Source: Desulfovibrionaceae bacterium (lineage in GTDB: Bacteria; Desulfobacterota; Desulfovibrionia; Desulfovibrionales; Desulfovibrionaceae). From it: DNA of 64,000 nt. Shown here piece by piece: positions 8,252 to 16,026 of the stretch. Position 1 is the first letter of the stretch, and each line of letters begins with the position of its first letter. The notes beneath the pieces were generated by a model. The model worked only from the letters and a program-made list of their open reading frames with translations, did no database searches and had not been told where the DNA came from. The stretch spans positions 186,001-250,000 of the forward strand of contig JAHZEL010000008.1 in the NCBI GenBank assembly GCA_019421865.1. The letters run 5' to 3'. A program made the position numbers and the translations under genes.

Positions 8252-9124
8252 ATGAATACATCAACGCGCAATCAGTTCAGACTGCGTCTTCAGACCATCA
8301 TGTTCGGCCTGCTTCATGCCTCGGCCGCCATCAATGTGCTCGCGCTTTCCGGCGTATGCCTCTATCTTGCCGTCAACGGCTTTTCCGCCCTTTCCTGGGA
8401 ATTTTTGACGGACTACCCCAGAAAGATGATGACGGAAGGCGGCATCATGCCCTGCATCGTGGGCACGTTTCTTCTGGCCTTCGGCTCCATGATCATCGTG
8501 TTTCCCATAGGCGTGGCCACCGCCGTCTATCTGCATGAGTACAGTCGCCACTCCCGCCTCACCTACTACATCCGCTTCGGCATCAACAATCTGGCGGGTG
8601 TCCCCTCCATCGTCTTCGGTCTGTTCGGCCTCTCCTTCTTCGTCACCTTTCTGGGGCTCGGCGTCAGCCTGCTTTCCGGCATACTCACGCTTGCCATTCT
8701 GACCCTTCCCATCATCATCAACACCGCCGAAGAATCCCTGCGCCGCGTTCCCGACTCCTGGCGCGAAGCCTCCTTCGCCATGGGAGCCACCAAGGTACAG
8801 ACCATCCTGCGCGTCGTCATCCCGGCCGCCTTTCCCGGCATGCTCACCGGCTGCATTCTCGGTCTTGCCCGCGCGGCCGGCGAAACCGGCGCCATCATGT
8901 TCACGGCGGCCGTCTACTTCACGCCCCACATGCCCGATTCCTTCCTCAGCCCCGTCATGTCGCTGCCCTATCATATGTACATTCTTGCGACCTCGGGTAC
9001 CGACATAGAAAAAACGCTGCCGCTGCAGTACGGCACCGCGCTCATGCTCATCTTCCTTGTCGTCGGCATGAACCTTCTGGCCATCGTGCTGCGCGACCGG
9101 CTGCAGAACAGAAACAAGCAGTAG
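8252..9124 (+). CDS. pstA: Phosphate ABC transporter permease PstA
   Basis: This 290-residue permease has six predicted helices and the EAA-type coupling loop EASFAMGATKVQT. I chose ATG 8252 because AGGGAGAAGAT lies directly in front of it. An ATG at 8192 in frame has no ribosome-binding site and would add 20 polar residues. It forms the membrane channel with PstC. A strong terminator follows about 80 bases downstream, closing the pstSCA unit without pstB or phoU. Confidence 0.93.
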   Translation: MNTSTRNQFRLRLQTIMFGLLHASAAINVLALSGVCLYLAVNGFSALSWEFLTDYPRKMMTEGGIMPCIVGTFLLAFGSMIIVFPIGVATAVYLHEYSRHSRLTYYIRFGINNLAGVPSIVFGLFGLSFFVTFLGLGVSLLSGILTLAILTLPIIINTAEESLRRVPDSWREASFAMGATKVQTILRVVIPAAFPGMLTGCILGLARAAGETGAIMFTAAVYFTPHMPDSFLSPVMSLPYHMYILATSGTDIEKTLPLQYGTALMLIFLVVGMNLLAIVLRDRLQNRNKQ

Positions 9125-9205
9125 GTCAGACTCCCCGGGCCCTGCCGGGCATCCGGGACAACTTTCGGAGCGGTCCCGACACCTCCTCACAAGGGCCGCC
9201 CGTAC

Positions 9206-9243
9206 GGATCACGATCGGTTCAAAGATCGTGATCCTTTTTTTC
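9206..9243 (+). terminator. Intrinsic terminator after pstA
   Basis: GGATCACGATC (9206-9216) pairs with GATCGTGATCC (9225-9235) across an 8-base loop and is followed by seven T. It separates the pst unit from the marR promoter that begins immediately after. Confidence 0.93.
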
Positions 9244-9272
9244 TTGACATAAATTCGACATCAAACTAAAAA
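9244..9272 (+). promoter_or_regulatory. marR promoter with operator-like half
   Basis: TTGACA (9244-9249) and TAAAAA (9267-9272) are 17 bases apart. The spacer contains TTCGACATCAAA (9254-9265), which matches 10 of 12 bases of the perfect palindrome in front of the cupin gene. Bound regulator would block this promoter. Transcription would start very close to the ATG at 9280, so the message may be leaderless. Confidence 0.6.
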
Positions 9273-9279
9273 CATTTCC

Positions 9280-9699
9280 ATGAGACATCAACCTATCTTC
9301 AACTATGCCAGCCGGCTCCGGGAAATCGGCAATACCTTCATTGTTGCCGAACTGAAGAAGGCAGGCCTGCAGAACATCGTTCCCAGTCACGGCGACATTC
9401 TCGCTCAGCTGCTGCACTGGGAAACACGCAACATGAGCGAACTGGCGCAACATGCCCATCGCACAAAGTCAACCGTAACCGCACTCGTCACCAAGCTGGA
9501 ACGTCACGGCTATGTGGAACGCATTCCCGATCCGGAAGATTCCCGGGGAGTGAAAGTCCGCCTCACGGACAAGGGTCGCGCTCTGCGCCCTGTTGCCGAA
9601 GGCATTTCCGACGGCCTGCAGCGGATCATCGACGAGCGCCTCACTGAGGAAGAGTCCATTCAGCTTGAATATCTGCTGGCCAAATGCTTGAAAAAGTAA
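9280..9699 (+). CDS. MarR-family transcriptional regulator
   Basis: This 139-residue winged-helix protein has the MarR pattern: a helical N terminus, recognition segment MSELAQHAHRTKSTVTALVTKLERHGYVERIPDPEDSRGVKVRLTDKG (landmarks DPEDSRGVKV and LTDKGRAL) and a C-terminal dimerisation helix. No Shine-Dalgarno precedes the ATG. It probably represses itself and the following cupin gene through a shared palindrome, and responds to a small ligand. The ligand cannot be read from the sequence. Confidence 0.85.
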   Translation: MRHQPIFNYASRLREIGNTFIVAELKKAGLQNIVPSHGDILAQLLHWETRNMSELAQHAHRTKSTVTALVTKLERHGYVERIPDPEDSRGVKVRLTDKGRALRPVAEGISDGLQRIIDERLTEEESIQLEYLLAKCLKK

Positions 9700-9776
9700 C
9701 GGCTCGTCGACGAGAAAAGGGCCGCATCTTTCCAGGATAAGCCGAAAAATACGGTGTGTTTTTATTCCACTTTTAG

Positions 9777-9788
9777 TTTGATATCAAA
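9777..9788. promoter_or_regulatory. Palindromic operator before the cupin gene
   Basis: TTTGATATCAAA is a perfect 12-base palindrome 18 bases before the cupin start. A near copy sits in the marR promoter spacer at 9254-9265. The pairing of the two sites points to the neighbouring MarR protein as the binder. Confidence 0.55.
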
Positions 9789-9806
9789 TCAAAAATGGAG
9801 AAAATC

Positions 9807-10184
9807 ATGTCCCTGTATACGTTCACCCATATGGATCCGAATGCCGGACGCAGCGAACTGCATGACAGCCTTGAGCTCACCGGTGCTGAAATTTCCTGCA
9901 ACCTTCTGCCTGCCGGAGTCTCCGTTCCCTTTGTGCATTCCCACAAAAAGAACGAAGAAATCTATATTGTTCTTGAAGGCGCGGGAAAAGTCTATCTCAA
10001 CGGAGAGGTCTTCCCCCTGAGCGCCGGCGACTGCTTCCGCGTCGCCCCGGAAGTGGAACGCTGCATCAGCGCCGCGGCCGACAGTTCCATTCGTTTTCTG
10101 TGCGTTCAGGTCAAGGCCGGAAGCCTTGAAGGCTTTACCATGAATGACGGCGTCATGTCGGAAAGCAAGCCTGAATGGCTGTAA
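9807..10184 (+). CDS. Small cupin-domain protein
   Basis: This 125-residue single-domain cupin has motif 1 around PFVHSHKKNEEIYIVLEGAG, with metal-ligand-like His, His and Glu, and a motif 2 region PLSAGDCFRVAPEVERCI in which the usual His is replaced. Start ATG 9807 is preferred over 9795 because GGAG lies seven bases before it. Proteins of this type bind a metal or small molecule in the cytoplasm; the role is unknown. The MarR gene and the shared operator suggest it is made in response to a compound sensed by MarR. Confidence 0.75.
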   Translation: MSLYTFTHMDPNAGRSELHDSLELTGAEISCNLLPAGVSVPFVHSHKKNEEIYIVLEGAGKVYLNGEVFPLSAGDCFRVAPEVERCISAAADSSIRFLCVQVKAGSLEGFTMNDGVMSESKPEWL

Positions 10185-10667
10185 AAGAGCCGCAGACGCC
10201 GTAAGGGCAGAAGAGCATACGGAACTCGTGTATTCTCCAGGTAAGAAAACACACGTCCTGCGGGATCTCTGTGCTGCCGATACCAACATGAAGGGGCGAT
10301 GACAGTGCCATAAAACAAGGCACGCCGCTGGCCACTCGACGACAAACAACACTCGCCAAATGAAAGGCGGTACTTTTCCCAAAAGTACCGCCTTTCATTC
10401 ATTAAATCAGTCTGATACGGCAGAATACCGTACTTTTCCCCTGCCTGAGAAAAGCCCGACAAGCGAGGTGCACGGCGCAGAAAATCCGCCATCGAAAATC
10501 GGAGTTGAAAACAGTTCGGGCGTGCGCCCGCCTTGCGCCGAAGAACTGTCGGAAGATAAGAAAACCTCCCCAGAGAGAACCCGTCACTTCTTTTTCATTT
10601 CCGTCATGCCGGAGATATCGAGGAGAGCTCAAAACTACGGAAGAGGCCGCCTCCCCTCGCATGGAGC
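10185..10667. other. Gene-poor stretch with a long hairpin
   Basis: I see no supported gene here. Three short overlapping open frames have no recognisable domain or ribosome-binding site. The stretch holds the long inverted repeat at 10359-10399 and a repeated GTACTTTTCCC (10370-10380 and 10430-10440). Confidence 0.5.
10359..10399. repeat. 19-bp perfect inverted repeat with 3-base loop
   Basis: The arm 10359-10377 (AATGAAAGGCGGTACTTTT) is exactly complementary to 10381-10399 across CCC. No T run follows, so it is not a standard terminator. Part of it, GTACTTTTCCC, recurs 60 bases later. Confidence 0.8.
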
Positions 10668-10707
10668 AAAAAAGAAAGCCTCATAAGGCATACCTTATGA
10701 GGCTTTC
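10668..10707 (-). terminator. Terminator of tRNA-Pro(CGG)
   Basis: GAAAGCCTCATAAGG (10674-10688) pairs with 10693-10707 across CATA. Reading leftward, six T (10668-10673 on the minus strand) follow the stem. Confidence 0.88.
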
Positions 10708-10720
10708 CTGCTTTTTCAGA

Positions 10721-10797
10721 TGGTCGGGATGGCAGGATTTGAACCAGCGACCCCAGCGTCCCGAACGCTGTACTCTACCAAACTGAGCCACATCCCG
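10721..10797 (-). tRNA. tRNA-Pro(CGG)
   Basis: This 77-base cloverleaf has acceptor CGGGATG/CATCCCG, anticodon stem CAGCG/CGCTG and loop TTCGGGA, which gives anticodon CGG. GTTCAAATC forms the T loop and CCA is encoded. It may be read from its own promoter or by read-through from hydF, 129 bases upstream on the same strand. Confidence 0.95.
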
Positions 10798-10926
10798 ACA
10801 ACGAAGGGGAATATAGCCGCACCTCATGCAAAAGGCAAGCCTTTTCTGCACTCTTTTTCAAGAAAAGATGAGAACCGGCTGTTTCCGCTGGAAATTATGC
10901 GTATTCAGACGCTCTCCGACATTCGG

Positions 10927-12135
10927 TCAGGCATGGACCACCTTATCGAGAATGCCCGTCAGCTTGGCCAGCGCCACGCCGTAGTTGCACAGCGGAACGC
11001 CCTGCTCCGCCGCTCTGCGCACTCTCGACATCATGTATGTGCGGTTGAACATGCATGCGCCGCAGTGAATGACAAGATCATACGGCGTGAGATCGGCGGG
11101 AAAATCCGTACCGCTCACCATAGTGATGTCCAGCGTTTCGCCGAAGCGTTTACGGAGAATACGGGGAATCTTCACTCTGCCGATGTCCTCGGCAAGCGGC
11201 GCATGGGTACAGGCTTCGGCAATGAGCACCCGGGAATGAGCCGTCAAACGGTCAATGGCCTCCGCACCGCGGATGAACTCCTCAATATCGCCCTTGTATC
11301 CCGCCATGAGAATGGAAAAGGACGTCAGCAGACTCTGCTCGGGCTTGAGCTTCCATACCTCGCCGAACACCTGGGAATCCGTAATGATGAGGTGCGGCGG
11401 CGCGGAAAGAGCCTCCAGCGTCTGACTGATCTTGTCGGCCGTACAGCTCGCGATGATGCACTTCTTGTCCAGAAGTTCCCTCGTCACCTGCACCTGCGGA
11501 AGAATGAGGCGTCCCTGCGGGGCCTGAATATCCTGCGGCATGACCAGCATGACCACATCCCCCTCACCGCAGAGGCTGCCGGTAAGATTCATTTTGCCCC
11601 AGTCCGCGGGCACAAGGCGAAGCAGCGCTTCCCTCAGGCCGTCCATGTTCGTACCCTCTCTGGCGCTCACGGCCACGGGCCTGCGGCCGAGCACATCCTG
11701 AACATGCGCCGACAACGTTTCCACGGCGGCGTCATCCAGACCGTCCACCTTGTTGAGCACGATGACGAAGGGAGTCTTGCGTTCCCGGAAGGCAGCAATC
11801 CAGGCCTTTTCCAGGCTCAGGTCGTCACTGCCGGACAGCACGAGAATGGCAATATCCGTTTTTTCAAGGGCCTCCTTCGTCTTTTCAACGCGGAGATCTC
11901 CCATCGTTCCGCTGTCGTCGAAGCCTGCGGTATCGATAAGCACGCACGGTCCGAGTCCGTGGATTTCCATGGACTTGTACACCGGATCCGTCGTCGTTCC
12001 CGCAGTATCGGAAACGATGGCCGTCTGATGGCCGGTGACCGCATTGATGAGCGAAGACTTGCCGGCGTTGCGTCGGCCGTAGATGCCTATGTGCAGACGC
12101 CCCGAACGAGGCGTATCATTGATGGTATCGGACAT
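10927..12135 (-). CDS. hydF: [FeFe]-hydrogenase maturation GTPase HydF
   Basis: This 402-residue protein has an N-terminal GTPase domain with P-loop GRRNAGKSSL (about 20-29), the DTAG switch and NKVD, then a dimerisation domain and a C-terminal [4Fe-4S] domain with ACTH and HCGAC, which fit the CxH...HCxxC cluster ligands. HydF is the scaffold on which the 2Fe subcluster of the H-cluster is assembled before transfer to HydA. AGGAG lies five bases before the ATG. It follows hydE by 36 bases. Neither hydG nor a hydrogenase gene is in the window. Confidence 0.95.
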   Translation of the reverse strand: MSDTINDTPRSGRLHIGIYGRRNAGKSSLINAVTGHQTAIVSDTAGTTTDPVYKSMEIHGLGPCVLIDTAGFDDSGTMGDLRVEKTKEALEKTDIAILVLSGSDDLSLEKAWIAAFRERKTPFVIVLNKVDGLDDAAVETLSAHVQDVLGRRPVAVSAREGTNMDGLREALLRLVPADWGKMNLTGSLCGEGDVVMLVMPQDIQAPQGRLILPQVQVTRELLDKKCIIASCTADKISQTLEALSAPPHLIITDSQVFGEVWKLKPEQSLLTSFSILMAGYKGDIEEFIRGAEAIDRLTAHSRVLIAEACTHAPLAEDIGRVKIPRILRKRFGETLDITMVSGTDFPADLTPYDLVIHCGACMFNRTYMMSRVRRAAEQGVPLCNYGVALAKLTGILDKVVHA

Positions 12136-12171
12136 TGCCGCTCCTTTTTCTTCAACCTGCAGGGCGGGCTC

Positions 12172-13368
12172 TCAGTTCAGCCTGAAGTCGCCCCTGTCGA
12201 CCACGATCTCATAGCCCACCGCCCGGATACGGGCCTTGAGCTCTTCTACATTATCCGCGCATTCCGCGCCTTCGGACAGCTTGTTGTTGTACAAACGGTA
12301 CCGGGCCCGGGCTTCCCGCGGGGAAAGATTGGGCATGAGCACATTGGCTCCCGCAAGAATACCGCGTTCCCGCCCGTCTCCGGCCGCCGTACCCAGTGCC
12401 GTGGTGGCGGGCAGCATGGCCGCGGGCAGCATGAGCCTCACCAGCGCCACCATGACCAGCGTTCTCTCCACGCTGCCGGAGGGGAAACCGGCAAACGGCG
12501 TCTGCGCATGCGGTATGAACGGCCCGATGCCCACCATTTCCGGCTGAAGCCGGTGAAGATAGAAAAGATCCTCCACAAGGCAGGCCGTCGTCTGCCCGGG
12601 AGAGCCAACCATGAATCCCGCGCCGGTCTGATACCCGCACTCCTTCAGAGCCTGCAGGCAGTCCATGCGATGCTGCCAGGACTGCGCGGCGGGATGCAGC
12701 ACGGCGTAATGCGCGGGATCGGCCGTCTCGTGGCGAAGAAGAAAACGATCGGCCCCCGCCTCCTTCAGCATACGATACGACTGAACGGAGCGCTCGCCGA
12801 CGGAAAGAGTCACCGCACAATCCGGCCACTTCGCCTTGATTTCCCGCACGATGTCGGCAAGACGCTCGTCGGTGAACCAGGCATCCTCACCGCCCTGAAG
12901 CACGAAGGTACGGAACCCGAGTCCATAGCCGTGCTCACAGCATTCCAGAATCTGTTCAGGCCGAAGCCGGTACCGTTCCGCCTGCGCATTACCCGCCCGA
13001 ATGCCGCAATAGCGGCAGTTCTGGCGGCAGATATTGGAAATTTCAATGAGTCCGCGAATATAAATTTTGTTTCCGAAGTGCTCGCGGGCTTTTTTGCGGG
13101 CAGCGGCAAAAAGTTCTTCCCGAACGAGGCGCACGCTCTCTTCATTGAGGGCGAGGCCCCTGTCCGCCTGCAAAAGACTTCCGGGAACACGTTCCTTCAT
13201 GCCCGCTTCGGCAAGAAAAGCCGCCTCCATGTCGGCAGCGTTCTCAGGAACAGGACCGGAGAAAGCCTCGGGCGCGCAGGCGTTGATGAAGGCTGCAAGA
13301 GTTGCGGCCTCCGGCATGCGGCCTTCACTCATGCTGCGGATAACGTCAAGACAATGCTGAACATCCAT
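12172..13368 (-). CDS. hydE: [FeFe]-hydrogenase maturation radical-SAM enzyme HydE
   Basis: This 398-residue radical-SAM protein has the cluster motif CRQNCRYCG (Cx3Cx2C) after a helical N-terminal region, then the TIM-barrel segments FVLQGGEDAW and GFMVGSPGQT. HydE acts in the cytoplasm in building the dithiomethylamine-bridged 2Fe subcluster with HydG and HydF. It begins four bases after the ACT-like regulator gene ends, so the two are cotranscribed. Length and motifs separate it from biotin synthase and PylB, its closest relatives. Confidence 0.92.
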   Translation of the reverse strand: MDVQHCLDVIRSMSEGRMPEAATLAAFINACAPEAFSGPVPENAADMEAAFLAEAGMKERVPGSLLQADRGLALNEESVRLVREELFAAARKKAREHFGNKIYIRGLIEISNICRQNCRYCGIRAGNAQAERYRLRPEQILECCEHGYGLGFRTFVLQGGEDAWFTDERLADIVREIKAKWPDCAVTLSVGERSVQSYRMLKEAGADRFLLRHETADPAHYAVLHPAAQSWQHRMDCLQALKECGYQTGAGFMVGSPGQTTACLVEDLFYLHRLQPEMVGIGPFIPHAQTPFAGFPSGSVERTLVMVALVRLMLPAAMLPATTALGTAAGDGRERGILAGANVLMPNLSPREARARYRLYNNKLSEGAECADNVEELKARIRAVGYEIVVDRGDFRLN

Positions 13369-13372
13369 GATG

Positions 13373-13621
13373 TCACCTTTTGGAAATGGCAGCCTTCACC
13401 GAGACTCCCTGAAGCTTTCCGAGCCTGCCGGTCATGCCGGAAATGGCCTCCATGCTTCCGTCCACGGCAAGTGCGATGATGGAAACGCCGCGGCTGCGAT
13501 AGGGAATACCCAGACGGCCGACGATGATGTCGGCATACTGATGCAGAATGACGTTGATCTGGGCCACGGATTCGGGTTCATCCACCACGATGCCCACGGT
13601 TCCAAGACGGGATTCGCTCAT
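13373..13621 (-). CDS. ACT-like regulator of iron-only hydrogenase (TM1266 family)
   Basis: This 82-residue protein has the beta-alpha-beta ferredoxin-like ACT fold (LGTVGIVVDEPESVAQIN, then IIVGRLGIPYRSRGVSIIALAVDG, given as landmarks). The family, typified by TM1266, is regularly encoded with hydE, hydF or hydG and is described as a putative hydrogenase-system regulator. Start ATG 13621 is chosen over GTG 13639 because AGGAG sits five bases before it. Its ligand is unknown. Confidence 0.85.
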   Translation of the reverse strand: MSESRLGTVGIVVDEPESVAQINVILHQYADIIVGRLGIPYRSRGVSIIALAVDGSMEAISGMTGRLGKLQGVSVKAAISKR

Positions 13622-13702
13622 ATATTCTCCTGAAGACACGGCCTGTCACAGGCAGACGCCTTGCCGAAAGCAGGACAATCCGCCCCGTTTCCATCGATCG
13701 TT

Positions 13703-13747
13703 TCTGCAGCGCCGGAGCCTGATAAACTCATGCTCCGTCGCTGCAGA
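13703..13747. other. Long hairpin upstream of the hyd cluster
   Basis: TCTGCAGCG (13703-13711) plus CGGAGC (13713-13718) pair with GCTCCG (13732-13737) plus CGCTGCAGA (13739-13747), with one internal mismatch. No T run follows on either strand. It lies between the nitroreductase stop and the hyd cluster start and may end the nitroreductase message. Confidence 0.5.
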
Positions 13748-13872
13748 AGACAACCATGAAAAACCTTCAGGCGAAACTGCCTCGATTTTTCAAAACAGGA
13801 AGGCCCGGCGCCCGGGGCGCAAGATGCATCCCCAACAAAGACCGCAACGCCACCTTTCAAGTAGCGCTTCAA

Positions 13873-14394
13873 CTACACCCTGATGATATAGTTTTCCTTG
13901 CGGGGCTTGGCGGGAGCTTCACCGTTCTCCGCCGCATAGCCGAGAACGCAGTGGCCGATGCCTTCGTAATCGCCCTGAATACCCCATTTTTTGAGAAGCG
14001 CCTTGCCTTCCTCGCTCTCGAACACCTCATGAGCGCGATGAATCCAGCAGGAAGCGACGCCCACGGCATGGGCGGCCAGCATGAGCGTTCCCATGACCAG
14101 CGTGCCGTCCTCCCGACAGGTGGGACGGGACTTGTCGGCAAGAACGACAACCACGGTAGGAGCGCCGTAGAAAGGATCGCTGTCGACGCCGAGGATGGCG
14201 GCGTTCATTCTGGAAAGCTGATCAATGGTCTCCCTGTCCTGCACGACCACCATTACGGGAGACTGTGCGCCGCGTCCCGTGGGAGCCCAGGTTCCGGCCT
14301 CAAGAATGGCGTTCAGCTCCTCGTCCGCGATCTGACGGGGCTGAAATTTACGACAGCTGCGCCGTGTCCGTATATCCTGCAGCGTTTCTTTCAT
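13873..14394 (-). CDS. Nitroreductase-family flavoprotein
   Basis: This 173-residue protein has the FMN-binding start RTRRSCRKFQPRQI, the WAPTGRGAQS segment and the central GTLMLAAHAVGVASCWIHRA helix typical of nitroreductases. They use FMN and NAD(P)H to reduce nitro, quinone or enone groups in the cytoplasm. ATG 14394 is supported by AAGGAG seven bases upstream; longer in-frame starts lack one. It stands alone, and its physiological substrate cannot be inferred. Confidence 0.88.
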   Translation of the reverse strand: MKETLQDIRTRRSCRKFQPRQIADEELNAILEAGTWAPTGRGAQSPVMVVVQDRETIDQLSRMNAAILGVDSDPFYGAPTVVVVLADKSRPTCREDGTLVMGTLMLAAHAVGVASCWIHRAHEVFESEEGKALLKKWGIQGDYEGIGHCVLGYAAENGEAPAKPRKENYIIRV

Positions 14395-14555
14395 GACTTT
14401 CTCCTTGAAAACAGCAATGACAAGAGAAAAGAATGCCGTAAAAGCATCTCTCCGAAAAGGCATATTCCTCTCTTTTCTCCATTTATGCAAGAACGCCGCC
14501 CCTTTCGGAACCAGAAGACCTCCCGCCACCTATCCTCCGCATTCACGGCTTTTTC

Positions 14556-14583
14556 TTGACAGGTCCGTCCGTTCCTCTACAAT
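14556..14583 (+). promoter_or_regulatory. Sigma-70 promoter of the cvpA-mazG unit
   Basis: TTGACA (14556-14561) and TACAAT (14578-14583) are 16 bases apart, about 40 bases before the cvpA start. Confidence 0.75.
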
Positions 14584-14621
14584 ACCCAGACACCTTCATT
14601 TTGAGGAATTATCGAGATCCC

Positions 14622-15107
14622 ATGCTTCAAATCAACCTGCTTGATACCGCCCTTCTGATCATTCTGCTCTTCTTCAGCGTCAAGGGCCTGATACGGGGAC
14701 TGGTTCAGGAGGTCGCCGGTCTGCTCGGCGTGGCCGCCGGCATCGTGCTGGCCCGCACGTTCAGCACGCCGCTTGCTCCCATGCTCGCCAAATACGGCGT
14801 ATCCCAGAGCTTTGCCCCCATGCTTTCCATGGCGCTGCTTTTCGTGGCGGGCATACTTCTCGTAGGTCTTGCCGCCCAGGTTCTGCACCGCATGCTGGAA
14901 TCGGCCTTTGCAGGCGGCATCGACCGCATGCTCGGCCTGCTGGCCGGACTTGCCAAGGGCCTTCTCTTTGCAGGCGTCATAGGCTACATCGCCATCAGGC
15001 TGCTGCCGGATGTGGACGTCGTCAAACATTCGCAGGTACTGCCGCCGCTCATGCGCTTCATTCAGGCGCTTGCCGGCTCCCTTGATCTGCATATTCCCCA
15101 ACTGTAA
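14622..15107 (+). CDS. cvpA: CvpA-family inner-membrane protein
   Basis: This 161-residue protein has about four membrane helices and the CvpA hallmark FFSVKGLIRGLVQEVAGLLGV (landmark KGLIRGLVQE) after the first helix, followed by RMLESAFAGGIDRMLGLLAGLAKGL. CvpA is linked to colicin V export and envelope function in other bacteria, but its biochemical role is unsettled. The start is ATG 14622; a TTG at 14556 lies inside the promoter and is not credible. It precedes mazG by 38 bases and is probably cotranscribed. Confidence 0.88.
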   Translation: MLQINLLDTALLIILLFFSVKGLIRGLVQEVAGLLGVAAGIVLARTFSTPLAPMLAKYGVSQSFAPMLSMALLFVAGILLVGLAAQVLHRMLESAFAGGIDRMLGLLAGLAKGLLFAGVIGYIAIRLLPDVDVVKHSQVLPPLMRFIQALAGSLDLHIPQL

Positions 15108-15145
15108 CCATTCCGCGCCTCGCGCCGCATTCACTGGAGTTCACC

Positions 15146-15997
15146 ATGAACGAGCAGGAACAGCTTCTCCGCTTTCAGGACGTCATCAATCAGCTCATCG
15201 ACCCGGAAAAAGGATGCCCCTGGGATAAGGAGCAGACTCCCGTGTCCATGTGCGAGTATCTCATAGAGGAATGCCATGAGCTGGTGGACGCCATCCGCTC
15301 GGGCAAACCCGGCCATGCCTGCGACGAAATGGGCGATCTGCTCTTCGTGCTGCTGCTCATGGCGCGCCGCTTCGAACTTGCCGGACAGTTTTCTCTGGGC
15401 GATGCGCTCAAGATGGGCGCGGACAAGATGATCCGCCGTCATCCCCATGTATTTGAAGAAAAAAGCTGTGAGAGCATCGACGAGCTCATGAAGAACTGGG
15501 CCGCCATCAAGAAGGCGGAAAAGGAAGCGGAAGGCGAAGGCGCAAAGGGCGTTCTTTCCTCCGTGCCTTCCGGTCTGCCTCCGCTCACCAAGGCCTATCG
15601 TCTGCACGCCAAGGCAGCCGGAACCGGATTCACCTGGGATGACGATGAAGAAGTGGAACGTCAGGTTGAAGCCGAATGGCTGGAACTTCTGGATGCCAGA
15701 GCCTCGGGCAGCGACGAAGCCAAGGAGCACGAACTCGGCGACATGATCTTCACGCTGGTGGAGCTGGGACGCCGCATGGGCGTGAAGGCCGGCAATGCCG
15801 TGGACTTTGCCACGAATCGCTTCCGCACCCGCTTTGAAGGCATGGAAAAGCTTGCCCGTGAACGTGGACTCGACTTCAAGGAGCTGAGCCTCGACGACAA
15901 GGACGAGCTGTGGAACGAAGTAAAGGCTGCCGAACCGCATGAGCAGCTCGGCCACGCCGTGGACTTCGCCGCGCCCAAGGAAAATCCCGAAGCCTGA
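15146..15997 (+). CDS. mazG: Nucleoside triphosphate pyrophosphohydrolase MazG
   Basis: This 283-residue protein has two MazG helical domains. The first has the metal-binding EECHELVDAI and DEMGDLLFVLLLMARR motifs after the conserved CPWDKEQTP. The second is weaker, with EHELGDMIFTLVELGRRMGV. MazG hydrolyses NTPs, including damaged ones, to NMP and pyrophosphate and lowers ppGpp in E. coli. It is in the range of full-length MazG. A Shine-Dalgarno (GGAG) lies about seven bases before the ATG. Confidence 0.92.
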   Translation: MNEQEQLLRFQDVINQLIDPEKGCPWDKEQTPVSMCEYLIEECHELVDAIRSGKPGHACDEMGDLLFVLLLMARRFELAGQFSLGDALKMGADKMIRRHPHVFEEKSCESIDELMKNWAAIKKAEKEAEGEGAKGVLSSVPSGLPPLTKAYRLHAKAAGTGFTWDDDEEVERQVEAEWLELLDARASGSDEAKEHELGDMIFTLVELGRRMGVKAGNAVDFATNRFRTRFEGMEKLARERGLDFKELSLDDKDELWNEVKAAEPHEQLGHAVDFAAPKENPEA

Positions 15998-16026
15998 CGA
16001 GCACCCCGCCTCTGCGGGCCGTAGCC

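Noticed and set aside
10720..13479. A 919-codon plus-strand frame over tRNA-Pro, hydF and hydE
   Set aside because: It runs through a tRNA and two well-defined genes on the other strand and has no domain.
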